A stretch of 64,000 nt of DNA from Annona cherimola (GCA_030490835.1 CM059972.1:34141452-34205451); one strand, 5' to 3'. Positions 45,496 to 57,381 are shown, counted from the stretch's first letter. A program made the numbers and translations. The notes: generated by a model not told the origin, from the letters alone.

Positions 45496-46664
45496 TTGAA
45501 GGACTATGATTTGGAGATTTTATACCATCCAGGTAAGGCAAATGTATTAGTTGATGCATTGAGCCAATATGTCAGCTTAGCGCATCTTATCAACAAGGAA
45601 GAAGGGTTACTTAAGGAAATAGAGCAAATGGAATTGATTGTATGTCCACCAGGAGTTCAAATAAGGTTATCACAATTACACATACAATCATCACTTTTTG
45701 AACAAATCAAGGTTGTACAGCAAAAGGATACAGGCCTACATACACATGTCGAGAAAATGAAGAAAAAGGGGTTGGCTGAATTTGCTATTGATGAGCAAGG
45801 TATATATAGGTATAAGGGTCGCCTTTGCATACCTAATATAGCTGAGTTGAAGGAACAGATCCTTAAAGAGGCACATTTCTCGCCGTTTTCTATTCACCCG
45901 GGAAGTACTAAGATGTATTAGGATCTCAAGAAAGCATATTGGTGGAATAATATGAAAAAAGAGATCGTTAAATATATGGCTAAGTGTTTAACTTGCCAAC
46001 GGGTGAAGGCAGATCACCAAAGAGTGCCTGGTAAGCTACAATCTTTAGAAATTCCTGAATGAAAGTGCGACGATATTACTATAGACTTCATTGAAGGATT
46101 ACCTAGGACCCAAGCAAGAAATGATTCTATATGGGTAACCGTAGATAGATTATCGAAATTCGCGCACTTCCTACCTATCAAAAGGAATGATACAGCATAA
46201 AGGCTAACTAAGGTTTATTGCATAGAGGTCGTACGACTCCATGGAGTGCCAAAGTCGATTATCTCAGATCGAGATGCAACATTTACGTTAAGTTTTGAAA
46301 AAGTTTGCATGAAACTCTAGGCACCCAACTTAAGTTCAGTATAGCCTTTCATCCTCAAACCGATAGACAAACAGAGCAGGTGAATCAAATTATTGAAGAT
46401 ATGCTCCGAATGTGTACCTTGGAGTTTGGAGGATCATGGGACAAGTACATCTCAATTGCAGAATTCGCATACAACAATAGCTACGAAGGTAGCATCCAAA
46501 TGGCTCCATTTGAAGCATTATATGGTCGGCAATGTCGAACACCGTTGAACTGGGATGAAGTTGGAGAGAAAAGGTTAGCCCCAGACTTATCTCAAAGAAT
46601 GGCAGACAAGGTGAGAACTATTCGCCAATGTATACTCACAGCCCAAAGTCAGCAAAAGAGTTAA
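45496..46664 (+). pseudogene. Integrase of chromovirus B
   Basis: An open run to 45921 holds the end of RNase H and the first half of the HHCC region (EAHFSPFSIHPGSTKMY), then TAG. MAKCLTCQRVKADHQ, DDITIDFIEGLP and IISDRDATF follow with stops at about 46060 and 46197 and a frameshift near 46290. An open run at 46305-46664 has HPQTDRQTEQVNQIIEDMLR. The catalytic glutamate is kept, while the usual Gly after TD is Arg. The integrase is dead through the shift but its triad residues can still be read. Confidence 0.92.
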
Positions 46665-47119
46665 ACAGATTGCAAGAGAAGGGACTTGAATATCCAAGTT
46701 GGCGAACATGTATTTGTAAAGGTCACGCCATTCAAGGGAGTTACAAGGTTTGGGAAAAGGGGAAAGCTGAATCCCAGGTATATTGGACCATTTGAGGTTT
46801 TGGAAAAGGTTGGGAAGTTAGCATATCGAGTAGCCTTACCCCCAGCGCTAGCCCTAGTTCACAATGTGTTTCATATATCGATGCTTGGAAAGTATGTTCC
46901 GGACCCGACACATATGTTAGTGGCTGAGAATTTACCGATTCAAGATTATCTAAATTATGAAGAAAGTCTAGTGAGAATCTTGGATCACAAGGTACAAAAG
47001 CTTTGGAATTGAGAAATCGAGTACGTGAAGGTACAATGGAACCAGTATTCCAAAAATGAAGCCACTTGGGAGTTAAAAGAAGAAGTGGAACGGAAATACC
47101 CCCATCTATTTAAAGAATA
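46665..47119 (+). pseudogene. Integrase C-terminus and chromodomain of B
   Basis: After a TAA at about 46663 the frame goes on with NIQVGEHVFVKVTPFKG, LNPRYIGPFEVLEKVG and HNVFHISMLGKYVPDP. A TGA at about 47010 falls just before the chromodomain words EIEYVKVQWNQYSKNEATWE. It ends YPHLF and a TAG at about 47118, the same length as in A. Confidence 0.9.
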
Positions 47120-47138
47120 GGCGGTTTCGGGATGAAAC

Positions 47139-47159
47139 CTATTATAAGGGGGGGAGGAT
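47139..47159 (+). promoter_or_regulatory. Polypurine tract of B
   Basis: ATTATAAGGGGGGGAGGAT directly before TGTGAAACCC. Confidence 0.9.
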
Positions 47160-50100
47160 TGTGAAACCCAACCCATGTAGAACCTATATGTATACATTAA
47201 TCATGTATATGATATTTATATGTGAATTATTGAATTTTGAATGATTTATGTGATTTTGCTAATTATTGCAATTAGGGTTAAGGATTAGCAATAATGGTGT
47301 GATTAATCAGTTTGAGCTAATATAAGACAATGGGATTGGAGTAAATTTTTGTTGATTTAAATGTGCAAATAATCATGGAAAATCATTTTAATTCATTTAA
47401 AATGAAAAATGAGCATTAGTGTGATAATTGTTAAGTTAAGTTGAAAAATATTGGAAAATTCATAACTCAACGCCTGTATGGCGGATTCAAGTGAAATTTG
47501 AAATAGAAATTAATGATGTTGGGCTTGGTATTGTGGAATTATTGGGTTATGAAAATTCTTGATGAAATGACTATAATGATTTATTGATCATATTTCAATT
47601 TCAACCGTTAACTTTAAACGACTATAATGTGAGCTAGGAAAATCGGATTGAGATGAAATTTGAAACAGTTGAATGAAATTATAAGATGTTTATTTTGGAT
47701 GGCTTAGATTAAGCTTAAAATTTTTGAAAAATTCCTGCATTGAAAAAGGTGAGCATGGTTGACTAATGCACCTCAAAAGTATCCATCAATTAATGCTAGA
47801 GTACAATGCATAATTGCATGATTTTAATCGGAGTTGAGGTGTCAAATGCAGCCCATTTCTAGGGTATTTTATGTATTTATATGAAATGCAAAAATACATG
47901 AATTATCCAGCCATTAAATGTCCACCATGATGAAGCTACAAAAGGCACAACATGAGCATAGGCAAGGTGGCACTATGGGGACGTCCAAGGGGTATATTTC
48001 TGCATATTTTGATTTTTTTTATTTTTAAAATATGTTACATATTGCTGACATGTAGGGACACCAAAATATGCATTCAATCATGCAAATTTCCAGCAATAAA
48101 AATTATAAAATGCAGCTGCCATGAGAGTGGAAAAAGTGGACAGCTTGATGGGCAGTTGACGTGCATGAATAAGCTGGTTTGCTGCTATTTTGTTAATTTT
48201 TTTAGCATGAAATTAATACATGAATTAAAAGGAAATTAAGTGTACTTTTAACCTTAAATGGGAATTATAAAAAAATGGAAAAATTGCTGGAAAATATGGG
48301 CAGCAAAGGACGTGATTGGGGGAGCAGCTGGATGGTCTAGGATTAATGTAGTTTTTGGATTTTTAAAAATTGATAAAGTGCAATATTACTTGGCTAAGAA
48401 TTTTCCAACACATGAGGAGGATAACGGAGCATTTAAGTGTGTGGAAAATGCAGCAAATGGTGGGGTCCACATCTGGATTTGATCCAGCCTTATAAAGCCA
48501 TGCACGTTCACATAGCATGGATTTTGGAAAGTTGGCTTAGTATTGGATTTTTCACCCCAAAGAAACAGCAGAAACTCACGTCATTTTGGCCAACAAAAGA
48601 AGGAAGAAAAGAAAGGAAAAAAGAAGGAAATTTGTGGAGGAAATCATCTCCAAGTGTTAGGGTTTGAGTTAGCACTAAACCAAGTAAGTATATGTGTTGT
48701 TTGAGTTGGTTATTTTGAGTTTTAAACTCCAAAATGGGAATATGAAAGGGATGCTTAAAGAAACTTTAAAATGATGATTTGACATGATTTTTAATGCATA
48801 TTGAATGGGTATTAAGTTTTATGCATGAATTTCCATGTTTAGATGGTGAAAGTGATGATTTGAATGTGTATAGAGTTGAAAACTCAACTTGACAAACCCT
48901 AAATCTAAAAGACAAGTTGCTGTTTGATATGGATAATATGTTTAGGTTATTAAATATGTTTTAATGAAGAACTTATTTTGGTTTGTGCTTAAATGATGAA
49001 TCTTAGAAAATATGGAATGCAAAGTGATTTATATGACCCGATTTCTTCGTTTCTATGCTAAAATTGCTATGGAAATAGGTTGGCATGCTTTGTGAATGAT
49101 ATGTAGGATAAAATACCCTAGGGTTAAGGTATTATTGATGCCCAAAAGTATTTAGGAAAATAAACTCAAATCTGATTTTTTATGGATTTATGAAACGATG
49201 GCTAAATGGAGTGGAAACGGTACCGAAACGGGTAGGCAACTTGCTATTTTGAGATAAAATTGTTTATGAATTTTAAACATGTGTTAATGCCCTAAATTTG
49301 GATTAGGAAAAATGGAATTATTTGCTGAAAATTAGGATTTATTAAACTGCTTAGGGTTATGTGTCAAAAGACACGTTAAATGAGTGGAAAATGGGTTCCA
49401 AACTTGCTGTTTTGGAAACCTATGGTGAGTGGATTTAAATCCCATAAAAATAACCTAAATGCAGTGGTAATTAAGGATAATTAACATGCTGAAATATGGA
49501 TTAAATTTCTGATTTAGCAAATTTCATGAAATACATTATGTATGTGTTGCCAAATGGGCATATGTGAATGGATAAATGTGTATAAGTGATGAATGACTTG
49601 TGGAAAGTGATTTTGTGCAAAGATGCATAAACATATGATATATTTCATGATTATACATCTGTTTAGGGTGTATAATGATTTATTTCAAATTTTAAAATTT
49701 ATTTATGAAGCATGAAGTGATGATGTGTGCATAAGTGGAGCACCAATGCGTGTATTTTGAAAAAGATTGATAAAAGGACAAATTGAGGTTAATGAACCTA
49801 TAAATGATGATTATTGAATGAATTTTATGTGGATGAATGGATACCCTATTTATGGGGTTATATATGTTATGTGTTAGCCGGTGAAATGTGTAAAAATGTG
49901 CTATATATGTGCATAATGACTTGAGAAGTCAAATAAATGATATATGTGAATGAAATGGGTTGGAAAACTAAATGAAATATGAGAAAAAGAAATATATGAA
50001 AAAATATATTATTCTCATGGAGGCAAAGGCAAAGAAAAAGCGGAGTTGGAAAGCTAAGAGACACAGGTAAGCAAGCAAATTTTCTAAATGAATTTCGTTT

Positions 50101-51153
50101 TCTAAATTGTTTACATAAATGCAATTTTTGCTTTAACTTGTTTGATGAAATTGTGAAAATTATTTCTAATATGTTTAAGGATGGTCATTCCTTAGAAAAA
50201 TAGTGTTGAAATGATGTTTTTACTTCAAATGTGATATTATGAAATTTCCTTTGATAAATGATTATAGAAAAATGCTGTGATTCTATGTTTCTGATTGAAA
50301 AATCATGCTAGCATGTCAAAGATGGATTTATGAAAAAGTTCTTGTGCACAGGGTACTAGGTCCACTTGAAGGGTATAAGCGAACCGATTGTCCCCCCTTG
50401 GTGTGGCCAAGTCGCTTAAATATGGCCCAAGGCCGGCGGCGCCCTCTCTGAAATGGGAGTTAAAGTAGACGGATAGTCGCCTGGCTAGCTTCCATCCTAA
50501 GGGAATTATGATGATTATGTTCGTGTTTTCATATGACATTATGCATATCGTACTCGTGATGGGTACAGGATTTATGTTTTCCAGGATATACCTTTTGACA
50601 AGGTATAAGTTGCTTTCCAATATGATTTTAAATGCAAAATGTTGCCTGAAATGATTTGCCTGTAAAATGCAAATAGCTTGCTTGTTGAGTTTCGACTCAC
50701 AATTTTGTTTTCCAAATCCAAAGACAGGTGAAGGACAGGAGATGGCAAAGAAGCAAGTTTTAGCTCGAGGATGCAATGGAAAAACTTTAGTATTTCTATG
50801 TTATGAAATAATTCATGTTGAATGATTGTAACCGTTCGAATGTTTTATATTGATGACTATGATTTATATATACAGTAACATCTGATTTAGGCAATTGTTG
50901 AAATGTTGCTTGAACATCATGCTGTGTATGTGTGTTGAATGGATTGAAATGGCTTAGTTATGCATGAGTTGGAAATGATTTAGATATGTTTGAGATGGAA
51001 ATATGAGAAATTAAATTCTTATGAGGAGATATTAAATCAGATAAACACCGTTAAAACCCGCCATGTGACAGGGCAACAATCCTGATCACGTTTACCAATC
51101 AATACGATCTCGAGGTAAGGCTCAGAATGTGACGCTCGATTCGGGGCGCCACA
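47160..51153 (+). mobile_element. 3' LTR of chromovirus B
   Basis: 3994 bp from TGTGAAACCCAACCC to TTCGGGGCGCCACA. Contains a TATA-like CTTATAAAGC at about 48490, donor-like GTAAGTAT at 48684, mini-exon 50023-50066, AAGGATGGTCATTCCTTAG at about 50177, the GC-rich block at 50352-50490, and acceptor-like AAAGACAG ending at 50727. It is followed by CCACA and then GAAAT, the TSDs of B and A. Confidence 0.95.
50023..50066 (+). other. Candidate mini-exon in the B 3' LTR
   Basis: 44 nt, preceded by TATTCTCATGGAG and followed by GTAAGCAAGC. It is the same length as in both A LTRs. Confidence 0.42.
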
Positions 51154-51163
51154 CCACAGAAAT

Positions 51164-52758
51164 TATAAAGAAAAATAAGGTCATAAATAAATATGACTCA
51201 TGTATGATAAAATATGTATACCCTTTTCACTTGTATAGGAAAAGGTAAGGAAAGGATAAAGGAGTCAGATTAAAGCAACGCAAATGTAAGCAAGCAAACT
51301 TTTTGAAAATGATTATGTTTTTATATTGTAACCATGGATTATGTCAGAATTGCTTTATCATAAGCAAATCCATATGGAAGTAAGGAAAAATGTTGTAATA
51401 TGTGGAAATTGCTTTATCATAAGCAAATCCTTATGAAAATAAGGAAAATGCGGAAATGGTTGCGTAATAATGGAAAAAAAAATTTTGATTTTCAAATAAT
51501 ATTTGGTTTTATCGAACAATTTTGTAATGATTTGTTGAAATGTTTTAGAAAGGATTTAAGGAAGACCAACCGATAACCAATTTGAGTAATGATTTTTGAA
51601 AAAATGACCAAAGGATTATACAAGTTTACAAAAATAACCCAGGTGTTTTGTGAACAAAGAATATGATATCATATGAGAAATGAATTAAGTGTTTGTATAT
51701 CCTTTGTTCATGAAAAACCCTGAAATGAAAAGAAAAGCGTTTGCAAAATCTTTTGTCTTTAGATATTAAAATATTTTTGAAATTATTTTACCGCTCAAAA
51801 TTTATTTAAAAATATTTTAGCAAAATTTTGAAATTTCTATTTATCAAATATTTCCTTCAAATATTTTAAATGATTTAGAAATGTGTTATTTACATGTTTT
51901 CAAAATTATTTAAGGTTGGTCATCCTTACAAAATATTTTTATTAACTTGTTAACTTGAGCTATGCCAAGTTTTCAAGTTAGAAAAGGGATTACAGGCCGA
52001 GGTCTGTACTATTTTGAAATGACATGCTAACATCAAGTTTTGAAAAGGAAAAGTCACAGACTAGGGTCTGTAGAGTTTTATAAATAGCATGCTAGCATAT
52101 GAATATGGAGAAAAGAATGTGCACATGAGTTATGTACTAGGTCTACTGTGGAGGATATGCAAACCGGACACGGTTGCAAGATGGGCCCCCTCTACATAGG
52201 CCAAGTGGCTTCAAAAGGCGAACTGTCGACGGCACCCTCCATGAAATGGGAGAAGAACACGGATAACTGCCTGGCTCACGAGTTATCAATTGAAATGGTT
52301 TCTCTCCTACGGAGGAAAGGGTGATCACTTGGTAAGTGTTACCTGCCAGACGGACAGAAACATAATGCATGATGCATATGCTTGTTTTGAAAAGGTTTGA
52401 TGGAAAACGTTTTAAGGACATGAGAATGTCCTTGGAGAAAGGAAGTTTTATGAAAAATATCTTAGGACATAAAATATGTCAATACAAGTAAAGTTTTACA
52501 AGCATATGTTTTTGGTATGAAATATGAAAGGTTTTATGAAAAGGTTTCCACTGATTGATAGTAGATCACTTGATAAGTGTCTACCATTAAACGAGAGAAA
52601 TGCATTTAAATGGAAAAATGCTTGCTTACTGAGTTTCGACTCACGTTTTGCTCTTCAAACTATAGACAGGTACAGCATAAGCCAGGAAGGAAAGGAAAAA
52701 GAAGGTATGAAGAAAATTTTATGATATGTTGATCTGTATATGGTATGAAGAAAATTTC
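51164..52758 (+). mobile_element. LTR C, second part, 3' end deleted
   Basis: It continues LTR C after the stack of A and B. It has the mini-exon (51239-51285), a 59-bp direct duplication with TTGCTTTATCATAAGCAA (51349-51372, 51408-51431), the GC-rich block in divergent form at about 52140-52290, two GGACAT...ATGTCC units (52408-52475), and an acceptor-like TAGACAG ending at 52669. It stops at about 52758, some 250 bp before the expected ...CGCCACA, at the truncated LTR of element D. Confidence 0.83.
51239..51285 (+). other. Candidate mini-exon in LTR C
   Basis: 47 nt, preceded by TTTTCACTTGTATAG and followed by GTAAGCAAGC. Confidence 0.4.
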
Positions 52759-53573
52759 GGGGAGGTGCGGTTTTCAGCTTTCTGGTGTGCGGATAGCTTG
52801 CAGATTAATGGCGTAGCTGCTGCCAGTAGGATGGGTGCCTTGGTCGGAGAAGAGAGCTGGGACGGTGGGTTGCTTTGGGGAAGATGGAGATGCTGCGACT
52901 AGATTTTGAGAGCTGCTGCTTGGATTTTCATGGTTGCTGAAAATGGAGGCACCGTTCTGCTGTTGCCGTTGGATTTGAGGATGACCGGATTTTTCCGTTT
53001 CTGGCTGCTTGATTTGGGCGTGATGGATTTTGGGCAGATGGGATGCTATTCGGTCACCTGTTTGCAGTTGCTTGCTGGTGCCGTAGATCGGGATGGAGAA
53101 GATGGCTGCCGCTGCTGGATGGGTTTTCCATGGCTGCCGATTGGGGAAGATGGAGCACCGTTTCTGGTGCTCCGGCGGTGTACGGTTGCGCGTACTCATG
53201 CAACATATTTAAACACTAATTTAAATATTAATTCATATATCATCTTAGTTTAATTCTTTATAATAATTTACTTTGTTCCCCGTATCTTAAAATATAATTA
53301 TAGTTTTATATGTATGATTTTTCCAATTAAATAATTTTATAAATTTGCCCAAATTATATTAATAAACTAATACACATTTCAACATTAAAATTGAGTCATA
53401 ATTTTATATTTTCAAGAATATTGCAAAATGACCCGTTTTTATAGCAAAATCAAATATTCTTTTAAAAATATGATTTTCATGAAATTCCACTTAAAACATG
53501 TATTTAATTAACGTTTTAATACTTAACGGTGTGAATTTAATATAGAATTAAATGAAAATTTTTAGACTTATCA
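52759..53573 (-). mobile_element. 3' LTR of element D, truncated
   Basis: Reads TGATAAGTCTAAAAATTTTC on the minus strand from 53573 and matches 57990-58804 over 815 bp without indels. The remaining ~1.39 kb of the LTR (TATA box, R, U5) are missing. Open frames here (52774-53199, 52906-53253) recur identically at 58005-58484 only because the LTRs are identical. Confidence 0.93.
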
Positions 53574-53590
53574 CACCCCCCAACTTAAAC
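53574..53590 (-). promoter_or_regulatory. Polypurine tract of element D
   Basis: On the minus strand TTTAAGTTGGGGGGTG lies directly before the LTR start TGATAAGTCT. Confidence 0.88.
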
Positions 53591-53941
53591 ATTGCTAGTC
53601 CCTTAGCAATGGAAATAGTTTAATATATTATTCTTCCTTCTTCTTCTTTTTCTTCTTTTTTTTTTTTTTTTTTTTAAATCATAGTGTACTACTAATTTTT
53701 ATAAAAATCTAGGTGCATTGCTAATAATGATAGTAAGCTTTAGAAGAAAATTTTCTTAGTAAATATGAGTAAAATATCTCATGATGCATAAAAGAATATA
53801 TAGCACGTGTATTTGTGTTCTAATGAACAAATGGGCATTAGATAAATTATTTTTAGCTTATCCAAGCTAAGCAACAGTCATATCAAAATTATGATAGTGA
53901 CAGTAATTTTTTTTTTTTTTTTTTAACAATTTTTGTTTTCT

Positions 53942-54094
53942 TCCCCTCACCATATTTCAGGATATCTAGGGATTTTTTTTTTTAATTTTCAGCATTTTTT
54001 TCTTCCCCTCACAATATTTCAGGATATCTGGTGTTTTACATTTTTTTTTATTTTTTATTTTTATATTCTCCCCTCACCATATTTCAGGGTATCT
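53942..54094 (-). repeat. Three tandem copies of a 26-bp Tat/Athila motif
   Basis: Copies lie at 53942-53967, 54004-54029 and 54069-54094 (spacing 62 and 65 bp), with core CTGAAATATGGTGAGGGG on the minus strand. A single copy is in the left-hand Tat/Athila element at 866-891 in the equivalent non-coding region. Confidence 0.85.
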
Positions 54095-54640
54095 GGGGAT
54101 ATAATTTTTTTTTTTTTTTTTAACTAACAGCTATCAATTATAATGACATTAAAGATTACTTGCTTGGATGAGAGAGAAAAAAAAAACTATATTATCATGG
54201 TACCCACAAGGTTCATCGACGTGTAAGTGCAATCAATGCTAATAATATTTTGAACACATCATGAAAATATTTTTACAAATATAACTAAATACAGTTTGCT
54301 TCTTCACTTAATATCAAGCATAACAAGTGTACTTTGATTTATCTTTATGTTTCTTTAATATTTTCTCTATATATATATTTTTTTAATAATATATATATTT
54401 ATATATTTTTTTTATTATTATTTTTTTTAAATATATTATCAAGTTAAACAAATCAGACCCCCCCAACTTAAATAAAGCTACCTTTGATTAAACATGCACA
54501 AAATCTATAAATTCATGAAAATAAGATAGCAGGGAAAGAGACAACCTGGGGTGTAATGATCTGATGAAATTGCTGCAACTTTTACCTAAAAAAAGAAAAA
54601 AAACAAACTAACAGAAAAAGAGATATATATATATATACAT

Positions 54641-54658
54641 GTTGGGTTGCCTCCCAAC
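54641..54658 (-). other. Candidate RNA hairpin of element D
   Basis: GTTGGG-AGGCAA-CCCAAC on the minus strand, just after the ORF stop and preceded by TTAGCGCTG. See 32-47 for the partner with one compensatory change. Confidence 0.5.
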
Positions 54659-54701
54659 CAGCGCTAAGTTTTACGTCTTCAGCCAGACATAATGTTTAAT
54701 G

Positions 54702-56372
54702 TTATCCAATTCCTGCTCTATTAAAATTCTTAACACTATGTAGATTATTTATCATTTTCATATGTTCATGCTCAAGCGTTGTGAAGATTAATGAGTTATC
54801 AATGATGTCCAACATGTAGCACTCTTCAATTTGATCATTTATTGAATTCATTGAACTGTTACTTAATGGGAGCATGATTTTATTTTGGGTTAAACAGGAT
54901 TCCATTTGAATACAGTGCTCTTGGAGAAATTGACTATAATTTGGAATATATAGAATAACATCAAAGAGCGAAATTTTAACTTGAACCTGTTTAAATATTT
55001 GCATCATCTCTTCCTTTTTCATTAATTCATCTATGCTAATGAGCTCATCTTTAAAAGTACTTGAAATAGCAGGTATGTACTTCTTAAAATTTTCATCAAT
55101 AATTTCATTTTCATCTCCCCCCAACTTATCCTCAATAAACTCTTTATTTCTCACCTCACCATCAATTTGGCTATGATCTATATCATTCATTTGAAACCTA
55201 TTATCAATCTCCTCAATATTTTCTTGATTTTTATCTTCTTCAAATTTATCATTAATTAATTTTTCATTATTTTCTATAATATTTTCTTGATTATGAAGAA
55301 AGAAATTCTCGTTAAGTGTATGATCTGAGAAACCATCACTCCATAATGTTGTAATTATTACCAAATTTTCAGACAATAGATTTTCCGATAGTAGTTGATC
55401 TGATTGAATTTGATAGTCAAACTGATTTATTGGAGTGATAGTTGATTCATTAGGTTCCTCCCCACATAATGTTTCTACAATATATTCATCATTTATTTTC
55501 AAATTATCTTTCTTTTGACTTAGCATTTGGTTGTTAAGAGATTCAACTTCTAAAGCATTTGGAAATGCTAAGTCATTTTCAAAATATGAATTTTCCAATG
55601 GTATTGGATCTATTTGAAAATTTGAATGATCAACTAGATTATCAATTTGGTCAGTATGATATGTCGTCTTAGAAAATAACTGTTGGTCGGAAAGGAATTG
55701 TTGATCTAATCTTTCGAATCCTCCCTCTACGTCATCTAAGTGAGGAGGTTGTTGATAATCTACTTGATCTAATGAAAAATTTGAAAAGTCCTCTTGTGGG
55801 CAGCAGTCTTGCAAATACATATTTTTATAATGTTCAACTCGATTTACGCACTCTGCAAATTTATTTACTATGTTTTCAAAGCCATTGAGAATAATATTTT
55901 GCATGTTTTCAAATTTCTCATCATAATTATATGTTTGATGAAAAGATTGGTTAATAGGTTGAGGTGATGAAAAATTTTCTTCAGGATATGCAGATGGCCC
56001 ATATGTATTTTCATAATGATTAGATTGATATTGATAATTTGAAAATTGGCTTTGCTCAGGTGGCCACTGGGTTTGTAGATATGGAGGGTAAGGTTGCATT
56101 TGTTGATTTGTCCAAGAAGTATTAGGACAACTCATCCATTCTGAGTTATGTGTATGTGAAAATGAATTATAATCAGGTGTATGGAACTTATGAAAATTTT
56201 GCACTCGCGCTTGATATGGTAAAAATTGAGTTTCATTAGAATATGTCGTTTGAAAAGGAATCGATGTATTTACGAATGAACTATTTGAGTTTTGATAGGC
56301 AAGTAAATCATTAAGCTTTTGGTTTAATTCTTCCAACTTACCTAACCGCTGATCAATAAAGTTCATGTCCAT
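54702..56372 (-). CDS. Open 556-codon ORF of element D, function unknown
   Basis: It starts ATG at 56372 (MDMNFIDQRLGKLEELNQKL), about 200 bp after the primer site, and has no stop or shift. Residues 1-30 could form a short coiled coil. About 30-210 is rich in Asn, Gln, Tyr and Pro (YPPYLQTQWPPEQSQFSNYQ). From about 230 it becomes acidic with repeated NQ and EEN words. I see no CCHC knuckle, DSG protease, RT, RNase H or integrase motif, no signal peptide and no membrane segment. Its place is that of gag. It could be a remnant of the low-complexity part of a Tat/Athila gag, or a helper-packaged filler protein. The function is unknown; that it is an intact frame in a young element is what I can see. 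Confidence 0.72.
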   Translation of the reverse strand: MDMNFIDQRLGKLEELNQKLNDLLAYQNSNSSFVNTSIPFQTTYSNETQFLPYQARVQNFHKFHTPDYNSFSHTHNSEWMSCPNTSWTNQQMQPYPPYLQTQWPPEQSQFSNYQYQSNHYENTYGPSAYPEENFSSPQPINQSFHQTYNYDEKFENMQNIILNGFENIVNKFAECVNRVEHYKNMYLQDCCPQEDFSNFSLDQVDYQQPPHLDDVEGGFERLDQQFLSDQQLFSKTTYHTDQIDNLVDHSNFQIDPIPLENSYFENDLAFPNALEVESLNNQMLSQKKDNLKINDEYIVETLCGEEPNESTITPINQFDYQIQSDQLLSENLLSENLVIITTLWSDGFSDHTLNENFFLHNQENIIENNEKLINDKFEEDKNQENIEEIDNRFQMNDIDHSQIDGEVRNKEFIEDKLGGDENEIIDENFKKYIPAISSTFKDELISIDELMKKEEMMQIFKQVQVKISLFDVILYIPNYSQFLQEHCIQMESCLTQNKIMLPLSNSSMNSINDQIEECYMLDIIDNSLIFTTLEHEHMKMINNLHSVKNFNRAGIG

Positions 56373-56572
56373 TCTTTAATTTTAGTTTTATTTTTTTATT
56401 TTTTTATTATTTTTTTTATTTTTTAAAGCAGGAAAGAATTGAAATTGGTAATCCAAAGTTCAAGTGCAATAAGTAAAGAAAGCAGATAAATAAAGCAGTA
56501 AAGATTATACTATTGAAAGCAAGTAAAGAAAATTTAAAACAACTAATAAAACAATTCAAACCTCAATACGCC

Positions 56573-56590
56573 TCCCCGGCAACGGCGCCA
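56573..56590 (-). promoter_or_regulatory. Primer binding site of element D (tRNA-Asp type)
   Basis: TGGCGCCGTTGCCGGGGA on the minus strand, six bases from the LTR end. It matches the complement of the 3' end of plant tRNA-Asp, as used by Tat/Athila elements. Confidence 0.9.
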
Positions 56591-56754
56591 AAAACTTGAT
56601 GCAAACCAAGTGCTTGTCGTTAAGAGCACTGTGATCACCAGTTTAATTTAAATTAACCGAAACACATTAAAGCTACCACTATACGAGTGATAGTGTAGAA
56701 TAATGGTGAGTCGGGTCGAATCCACAGAGAGGCGATGTAGTTTTGAATTATTTT

Positions 56755-56945
56755 TAAGAGAAAGAAAGGGTATAGAGAGAGAAAGAGAAAGAGAGAAGAG
56801 AGAAGAGAGAGAGAGAGAGAAAGAGAGAAGAGAGAGAAAAGAAGAGAGAGAAAGAGAGAAGAGAGAGAAAGAGAGAAGAGAGAGAAAAAGAAAAGAGAGG
56901 AAAAGAAGAGAGAGAAAAAGAGAAAATAGAAGAAATTGGAGAGAA
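56755..56945 (-). repeat. GA/CT simple-sequence tract in the D LTR
   Basis: Irregular GAGAGAAAGA repeats on the plus strand, TCTCTC on the element's own strand, in the R-U5 part of the LTR. Open frames of Glu-Arg or Ser-Leu composition across it are artefacts. Confidence 0.9.
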
Positions 56946-57372
56946 AAGAAAATAAGACAAGAAGCTAAAAGAAATTATAATTAACTAGCAACTTAATTAA
57001 AACTATTCTAAGAAAGCAATAAAAGCTATGAAATTTAACTATTAAAGCAGGAAAGAGAATTACATTGAATTTAATCTAACAATTACAAAGCATAAAATAA
57101 AGCAGTAAATCTAATCTAAAAATTAAAACTACAAATTAAAGATTAACAACTACGAAGCACTACAAATCATAAAGCAATAAAATAAAATTTACATTACCCG
57201 AATATGGAGAGCAAAATCTCCACGTAATAGAAAACTTTATTGCTTGGCCCCACTTCCTTGCTACGGGTCCCACAAAATGGGTCCGACCCACTTGCTACGG
57301 GGTCCCACCAAATGGGTCCCACCCAAGGGGTGTGTGGGGTATGGGGTGTGTCTTTGGGATGAGTGAAGCCCC

Positions 57373-57381
57373 CTTTTTATA
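57373..57381 (-). promoter_or_regulatory. TATA box of the D LTR
   Basis: TATAAAAAG on the minus strand, about 1.43 kb into the LTR and followed by a GGGGCTTCACTCATCC leader. Confidence 0.65.

Larger units (their letters stand above)
38761..51153 (+). mobile_element. Chromovirus B, rearranged Ty3/gypsy element
   Basis: Same family as A. The 5' LTR is 38761-40818 (interior replaced), the 3' LTR 47160-51153, with TSD CCACA. Primer site, leader and gag N-terminus are gone; a truncated C-type LTR stands in their place (40819-42868). From there gag and pol run to the chromodomain, with fewer stops than A. Order of events inferred: insertion into A, later insertion of a C-type LTR in gag and a Tat/Athila LTR in the 5' LTR, then deletions at both places. 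Confidence 0.92.
53574..54701 (-). mobile_element. 3' non-coding region of element D
   Basis: Between ORF and 3' LTR. On the minus strand it has the hairpin motif GGGAGGCAACCC (54641-54658), a purine tract AAGTTGGGGGG at 54458-54470 and another next to the LTR (53574-53587). Three copies of CTGAAATATGGTGAGGGG lie in a T-rich region at 53942-54094. Poly-T and AT runs at 53655-53680, 53907-53925 and 54360-54440 fill the rest. No gene. Confidence 0.8.

Noticed and set aside
52774..53253. Two overlapping open frames (141 and 115 codons) repeated identically at 58005-58484
   Set aside because: They are identical because both lie in the two young LTRs of element D. They overlap on opposite strands and show no known domain. 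The region is just GC-richer LTR sequence.
56571..56590. Part of a tRNA-Asp gene
   Set aside because: Only the 18 bases complementary to the tRNA 3' end are present, in primer-site position next to an LTR.
56703..56984. Glu/Arg-rich open frame, and a Ser/Leu-rich one on the other strand
   Set aside because: Both are translations of a GA/CT simple-sequence tract in the D LTR.
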